The translations under genes and the position numbers were made by a program. Shown here piece by piece: positions 13,223 through 16,021 of a stretch of 16,021 nt of DNA (positions within the stretch are counted from its first letter, which is position 1; each line of letters starts with the position of its first letter). Source of the DNA: DATDRS01 sp035291605 (GTDB lineage: Bacteria; Chloroflexota; Anaerolineae; Anaerolineales; UBA6663); assembly GCA_035291605.1 (NCBI GenBank), contig DATDRS010000058.1, positions 1 through 16,021 on the forward strand, given 5' to 3'. The notes beneath the pieces are model-generated. The model saw only the letters and a list, made by a program, of their open reading frames with translations, ran no database searches and was not told where the DNA came from.

Positions 13223-13951
13223 TCACGGTAACTGTAACACGAGGACCGCCGCCGCAATATAACTCACTGCGCCGAGGGCGATGGCCCACAGCGCCGCCTC
13301 GCGCTCGTCGGTGGGGGAGAAGGCGGCGCCGAGTCCCAGGCCGAGCGCTACCGCGCCGAGGCTGCCGCCCAACTCGGCCAGTGTGCGGGCGAATGAGGCG
13401 GCGGGGGCAAAGATGGCGAGCAGCAGGGCGATGATCGTGAAGACGATCCCGGCGAAGGCCAGTATCCGGCTCCAGCGCGCCAGGCGGTTGGTGTTGTTAG
13501 GGATCATTGCCGGGATGAGGGGGAGGTCGGGATCATCCGAGGTGGCCATCTCTGTCCCGTATAGAAAACGGAGGACGAGAAACTGCTGCAAAGCCGTGTA
13601 GACGAGGATAAGCTTGGCAAAAACCAACGCGCCGCGCTCGACGAGGCCCAAATCCATCACGCGGTAGAGCGGCTCCGGGCCGAGGATGGTCGCGCGCGGG
13701 TTGAGTGATGGCAGGATGGAAAGCGCCATGAGGACCGCGACTGTCGCAATCAAGGCCGGGTCGCTCCAGCGCAGGCAGGCGACGCCGATGGCGATGAGCG
13801 GCAGCCCGGAGACGGGGTGCGCTGTGCCCGCGGCAAGTTGGGTGAAGAGGCCGAGACCGATGAACAGCCAGCCCCAGAGCATTTGCCCCCGGGTCAGGCG
13901 TGTGACGGCTTTGAGGAGGTTGGGGTCGTCTTTGGGGAGGGTCTTGGGCAT
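13223..13951 (-). CDS. Multi-pass membrane protein of unknown function
   Basis: A 242-residue protein that I do not recognise. It has about six or seven hydrophobic segments (roughly residues 24-43, 46-60, 64-82, 105-125, 160-183, 190-210 and 216-240) and a polar loop between the fourth and fifth (about 131-158, EMATSDDPDLP and NNTNR). No signal peptide, enzyme motif or transporter signature stands out. The short hydrophilic start, MPKTLPKDDPNLLKAVTRLT, is probably cytoplasmic. It is divergent from the NTF2-like gene with only 25 bases between the start codons, and is followed by the lipoprotein gene, which has its own promoter. Confidence 0.8.
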   Translation of the reverse strand: MPKTLPKDDPNLLKAVTRLTRGQMLWGWLFIGLGLFTQLAAGTAHPVSGLPLIAIGVACLRWSDPALIATVAVLMALSILPSLNPRATILGPEPLYRVMDLGLVERGALVFAKLILVYTALQQFLVLRFLYGTEMATSDDPDLPLIPAMIPNNTNRLARWSRILAFAGIVFTIIALLLAIFAPAASFARTLAELGGSLGAVALGLGLGAAFSPTDEREAALWAIALGAVSYIAAAVLVLQLP

Positions 13952-13954
13952 GAT

Positions 13955-13975
13955 GAGGAGACTGGAGATTAGAGA
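13955..13975. repeat. Three seven-base GA-rich units between divergent starts
   Basis: Units gaggaga, ctggaga and ttagaga start at 13955, 13962 and 13969, sharing the ending gaga. They fill the 25-base gap between the membrane-protein and NTF2-like start codons and supply the latter's ribosome site (GGAG nine bases before ATG). The same word ggagatta occurs at the left end of the array near recG (4388-4395). Confidence 0.4.
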
Positions 13976-13976
13976 A

Positions 13977-14378
13977 ATGAGCCATTATCACCAAGACACC
14001 GAGCAAGCCATCCGCGCGTGGCTCACCGAGCTGCAAGCCTGCGTCCGGGCGGTGGATTATGACCGGGCGCAGAAAATATTCGCGCCGGATGTCGTCGGCT
14101 TCGGGACGTATGCCAGCATGGCGCAGGGCCTTGAGGCTCTGCGCGCCGAGCAGTGGTCAAACATCTGGCCCACTATCCGCGAGTTCACCTTCCGGCTGGA
14201 CGAACTGCACTGGGGCGGGGAGGGCGATCTGGCCTGGGCCGCGTGTCCCTGGGACTCGATTGGCTTTCACGCCGGGGGGACGGCGTTCGCGCGGCCCGGC
14301 CGGGTGACGGTCATCCTGGAACGGCGCGATGGGGCCTGGCTGGCAGTGCACACGCACTTTTCGCTGTATCCCAGATAA
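13977..14378 (+). CDS. NTF2/SnoaL-like domain protein
   Basis: A 133-residue single-domain protein with the pattern of the SnoaL_3/DUF4440 branch of the NTF2 superfamily: an N-terminal helix pair (TEQAIRAWLTELQACVRAVDYDRAQKIFAPDVVGFGTYAS), a helix (GLEALRAEQWSNIWPTI) and a curved sheet ending RVTVILERRDGAWLAVHTHFSLYP. Such proteins are small cytosolic cups that may bind ligands or act as isomerases; no specific reaction can be assigned. The ATG at 13977 has GGAG nine bases upstream; the frame stays open far upstream only as antisense to the neighbour. It converges with the DUF35 gene with three bases between stop codons. Confidence 0.85.
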   Translation: MSHYHQDTEQAIRAWLTELQACVRAVDYDRAQKIFAPDVVGFGTYASMAQGLEALRAEQWSNIWPTIREFTFRLDELHWGGEGDLAWAACPWDSIGFHAGGTAFARPGRVTVILERRDGAWLAVHTHFSLYPR

Positions 14379-14381
14379 TCG

Positions 14382-14924
14382 TCACGCAGGCACAAAGTAC
14401 ACGTCCGTCGGCTTCAGCTTGCTGTTCCTGAGATATTCCGCCTTCACCTTCATCCCGATCCAGTCGAGCGAGGCCTGCGCCGGGTCCACGCCCATCAGCC
14501 GGGTGAGGAAGAGCGTGTCCGCCCCCTCGAACTCGATCAGCGCAAGCACAAACGGGCACTCCGGCAAAAACTCCTCCGAGCCGAAGTGACAGACGGTGAA
14601 AGCGTGCACCGCGCCTTCATTCGGCAGGGCAACCCACTTCGTCTCCTCCCCCGTATGCATATCGTGCCCGCGCGGCGTGGCGTAGGTGTAGCCGGTCTGC
14701 GGGTCGCGGCAGCCAAGGAAAACGCCGTTCGTCAGACCGGCGAAGAAGGGCGAGTCCTGCCCATACGAGTGCAGGTACGTGATCTGGTACACCTGCTCGA
14801 TCTGGATGGGCGACATTTGCTTGAGCAGGGACAGCGTCTCTTCATTCAAGACTTTGGGGAAGGGGATGTTGTGGACGATGGTGCCGCCCAGTGTTTCGGG
14901 GCGGTGAGTGGGCAATCTGGACAT
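14382..14924 (-). CDS. DUF35 OB-fold protein, thiolase partner
   Basis: A 180-residue protein of the DUF35 (Zn-ribbon plus OB-fold) group, whose members bind acyl-CoA and form complexes with thiolases, as in archaeal thiolase/HMG-CoA synthase complexes and steroid side-chain degradation. The order is helical start (about 25-50), ribbon region (about 65-95) and OB fold (about 97-145: VALPNEGAVHAFTVCHF, FVLALIEFEGADTLFLTRL), then a tail ending in KPTDVYFVPA. The usual four zinc cysteines are not all there: only Cys72, with His87 and His90 where the second pair would be. The ATG at 14924 has AAGGAG six bases upstream. It follows the thiolase by 35 bases, a gap largely made of a palindrome. Confidence 0.85.
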   Translation of the reverse strand: MSRLPTHRPETLGGTIVHNIPFPKVLNEETLSLLKQMSPIQIEQVYQITYLHSYGQDSPFFAGLTNGVFLGCRDPQTGYTYATPRGHDMHTGEETKWVALPNEGAVHAFTVCHFGSEEFLPECPFVLALIEFEGADTLFLTRLMGVDPAQASLDWIGMKVKAEYLRNSKLKPTDVYFVPA

Positions 14925-14936
14925 CGTAGACTCCTT

Positions 14937-14963
14937 GTGGGGCGAGATTCAATCTCGCCCTAC
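14937..14963. repeat. Palindrome between thiolase and DUF35 genes
   Basis: gggcgagatt (14940-14949) and aatctcgccc (14951-14960) are perfect inverted arms around a single c; they extend to 13 bases each (14937-14949, 14951-14963) with one mismatch. The right arm covers the thiolase stop codon (14962-14960). No T-tract follows, so it looks more like a REP-type element or an mRNA-stabilising hairpin than a terminator. Confidence 0.7.
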
Positions 14964-16021
14964 GCTTCTCGCTCCAAGACAGAAACAGTCACATAGGTGC
15001 CAGTTCCGGCATGACTGTGGATCGCGCCGCGGCTGGCGTCTTTCACCTGCAAGTGACCATCGCCAAAGTGCTCCTGAATCGTCCCCTGCAACTGCCAGAT
15101 GGCGAACACCGCCTGCATCAGCCCTGTGGCCCCGACCGGGTGGCCGCACGCAATCAAGCCGCCCGAAGGGTTCACCGGACAGAGCGGTTGTTCGGGCAGG
15201 TTCAGCCCGTAATCAACCCCCGGCATGAAGGCTTTGCCCGACGCGGCGAACGGCCCGCCCTCGCCGTAGCGGCACAGCCCGAGGTCTTCGTAAGTCTGGA
15301 TTTCGCTCGACGTGTAGGCGTCGTGCAGCTCGACGAAGTCAAGTTCGTGGAGCGGGTCGGCGATGTCCGCGTGTTTCCACGCCATGTTGCCCGCCGTGCG
15401 CCCCGCGCGGAAGGAGTGCACGCCCGGATAACGGAAACCCTTGTCCCACAGCCCCCGGTAATAGGCGCGCGTCTCGTCCGACGATTGCTCCTGCCCGGTC
15501 GCGTAATGCCGCATGAAATAGTCGTAGTCCACGTGCGGGCGGTCGGACATGCGCATCGCGTCCGTCCCACGCCCGATGCCGGTGACCTTGACCAGCGGGC
15601 GCGCGATCTTCGCTCCGGCTTTCTCCAGTTTCTTCAACCCTTCCTCGGAGCACAGGATCGTCGCCGCCGCGCCGTCGGACATCACGCAGATGTCCAGCCG
15701 GGTGAGCGGCCACGCGACCATCGGCGCGCTGCGGATGTCCTGAACCGTGTAGCGATTGCGCTTCTGGGCGTAGCGGTTGTAATAGGCGTTGACGTGGTTC
15801 TTGACCGAGACGTGCGCCATCTGTTCGACGGTGGTGCCGAACTCCTTCATGTGCCGCGTGACCATCATCGCGTAGTAACCGGAATAGAACCCGCCCACCG
15901 GGTAGTCGAAGCTCACGTCCGAGGCGAGGGCGATGAACTCGTTGCCCTTCCACGTCTCCACGTGGCTCATCGTCTCGAACCCGTAGGCCACGCAGATATC
16001 CATGTGCCCGGAGGCGACCGA
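14960..16021 (-). CDS. Thiolase (SCP2/acetyl-CoA acetyltransferase-like), C-terminal part
   Basis: The last 353 residues of a thiolase-superfamily protein; the N-terminus and the nucleophilic cysteine lie beyond the right edge. The visible part starts in VASGHMDICVAYGFETMSHV, the helix and strand before the E-x-MS motif. Further catalytic segments are FVELHDAYTSSE (about 229-240 of the fragment, with the conserved His) and NPSGGLIACGHPVGATG (about 284-300). The end, HSHAGTGTYVTVSVLE, lacks the second active-site cysteine of classical thiolases, as is usual in SCP2-type and archaeal thiolases. About 35 extra residues (HYATGQEQSSDETRAYYRGL and onwards) precede the HDAYT motif. Paired with DUF35, it probably makes or cleaves a beta-ketoacyl-CoA; direction and chain length are unknown. 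Confidence 0.93.
   Translation of the reverse strand, partial: SVASGHMDICVAYGFETMSHVETWKGNEFIALASDVSFDYPVGGFYSGYYAMMVTRHMKEFGTTVEQMAHVSVKNHVNAYYNRYAQKRNRYTVQDIRSAPMVAWPLTRLDICVMSDGAAATILCSEEGLKKLEKAGAKIARPLVKVTGIGRGTDAMRMSDRPHVDYDYFMRHYATGQEQSSDETRAYYRGLWDKGFRYPGVHSFRAGRTAGNMAWKHADIADPLHELDFVELHDAYTSSEIQTYEDLGLCRYGEGGPFAASGKAFMPGVDYGLNLPEQPLCPVNPSGGLIACGHPVGATGLMQAVFAIWQLQGTIQEHFGDGHLQVKDASRGAIHSHAGTGTYVTVSVLEREA

Noticed and set aside
16004..16021. Val where a thiolase nucleophilic Cys might be expected (VASG at the right edge)
   Set aside because: Alignment by the following E-T-M-S motif shows this is the later v-x-S-G-x-x-D helix end; the true nucleophile loop lies outside the window.

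Overview
The window looks like chromosomal DNA from a high-GC member of the Chloroflexota, most likely an uncultured Anaerolineae-type bacterium. This is inference from three things: the long N-terminal extension on RecG, a Bacillus-like gene order (rpe, rpmB, yloU/asp23, yloV/fakA, recG) with duplicated degV genes and coaD, and the intergenic seven-base repeats. No RNA gene, CRISPR array, insertion sequence or phage gene was seen. Coding density is high and no gap exceeds 300 bases.

Layout. Positions 1-141 hold the start of a MerR-family regulator (minus strand, runs off the left edge), divergent from a TrmH/SpoU RNA 2'-O-methyltransferase (241-1038, plus). A long minus-strand run follows, given in transcription order: asp23-like (8868-8509), fakA (8467-6770), two degV/fakB genes (6681-5818 and 5739-4897), a small conserved-looking hypothetical gene (4728-4459), recG (4364-1638) and coaD (1615-1079). 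The plus-strand rpmB (9002-9184), with a clear sigma70-type promoter and an intrinsic terminator, is divergent from that run. Then come rpe (9979-9305, minus), a LysE-family exporter (10066-10683, plus), a large secreted lipoprotein with three starch-binding-like modules and a GH113-like barrel (13170-10699, minus), a multi-pass membrane protein (13951-13223, minus), an NTF2/SnoaL-like protein (13977-14378, plus), and an operon of an SCP2-type thiolase (cut by the right edge) followed by its DUF35 OB-fold partner (minus).

How the genes fit together. FakA plus two FakB (DegV) proteins make a complete set for phosphorylating fatty acids bound to FakB. CoaD makes dephospho-CoA, and the thiolase/DUF35 pair acts on acyl-CoAs, so acyl and CoA metabolism is a loose theme. 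RecG, L28, Rpe and the RNA methyltransferase are housekeeping genes.

The most unusual signal is a family of degenerate seven-base tandem repeats. They fill the gaps between trmH and coaD, upstream of recG, between the two degV genes, and between fakA and degV2, often as two arrays facing each other. One block sits exactly between a perfect Shine-Dalgarno (SD) sequence and the degV2 start codon. Another lies in frame inside recG. The repeated word differs from site to site while the seven-base phase is kept. A second theme is -10 boxes placed 6-8 bases before ATG (recG, rpe, lipoprotein), which predicts leaderless mRNAs.
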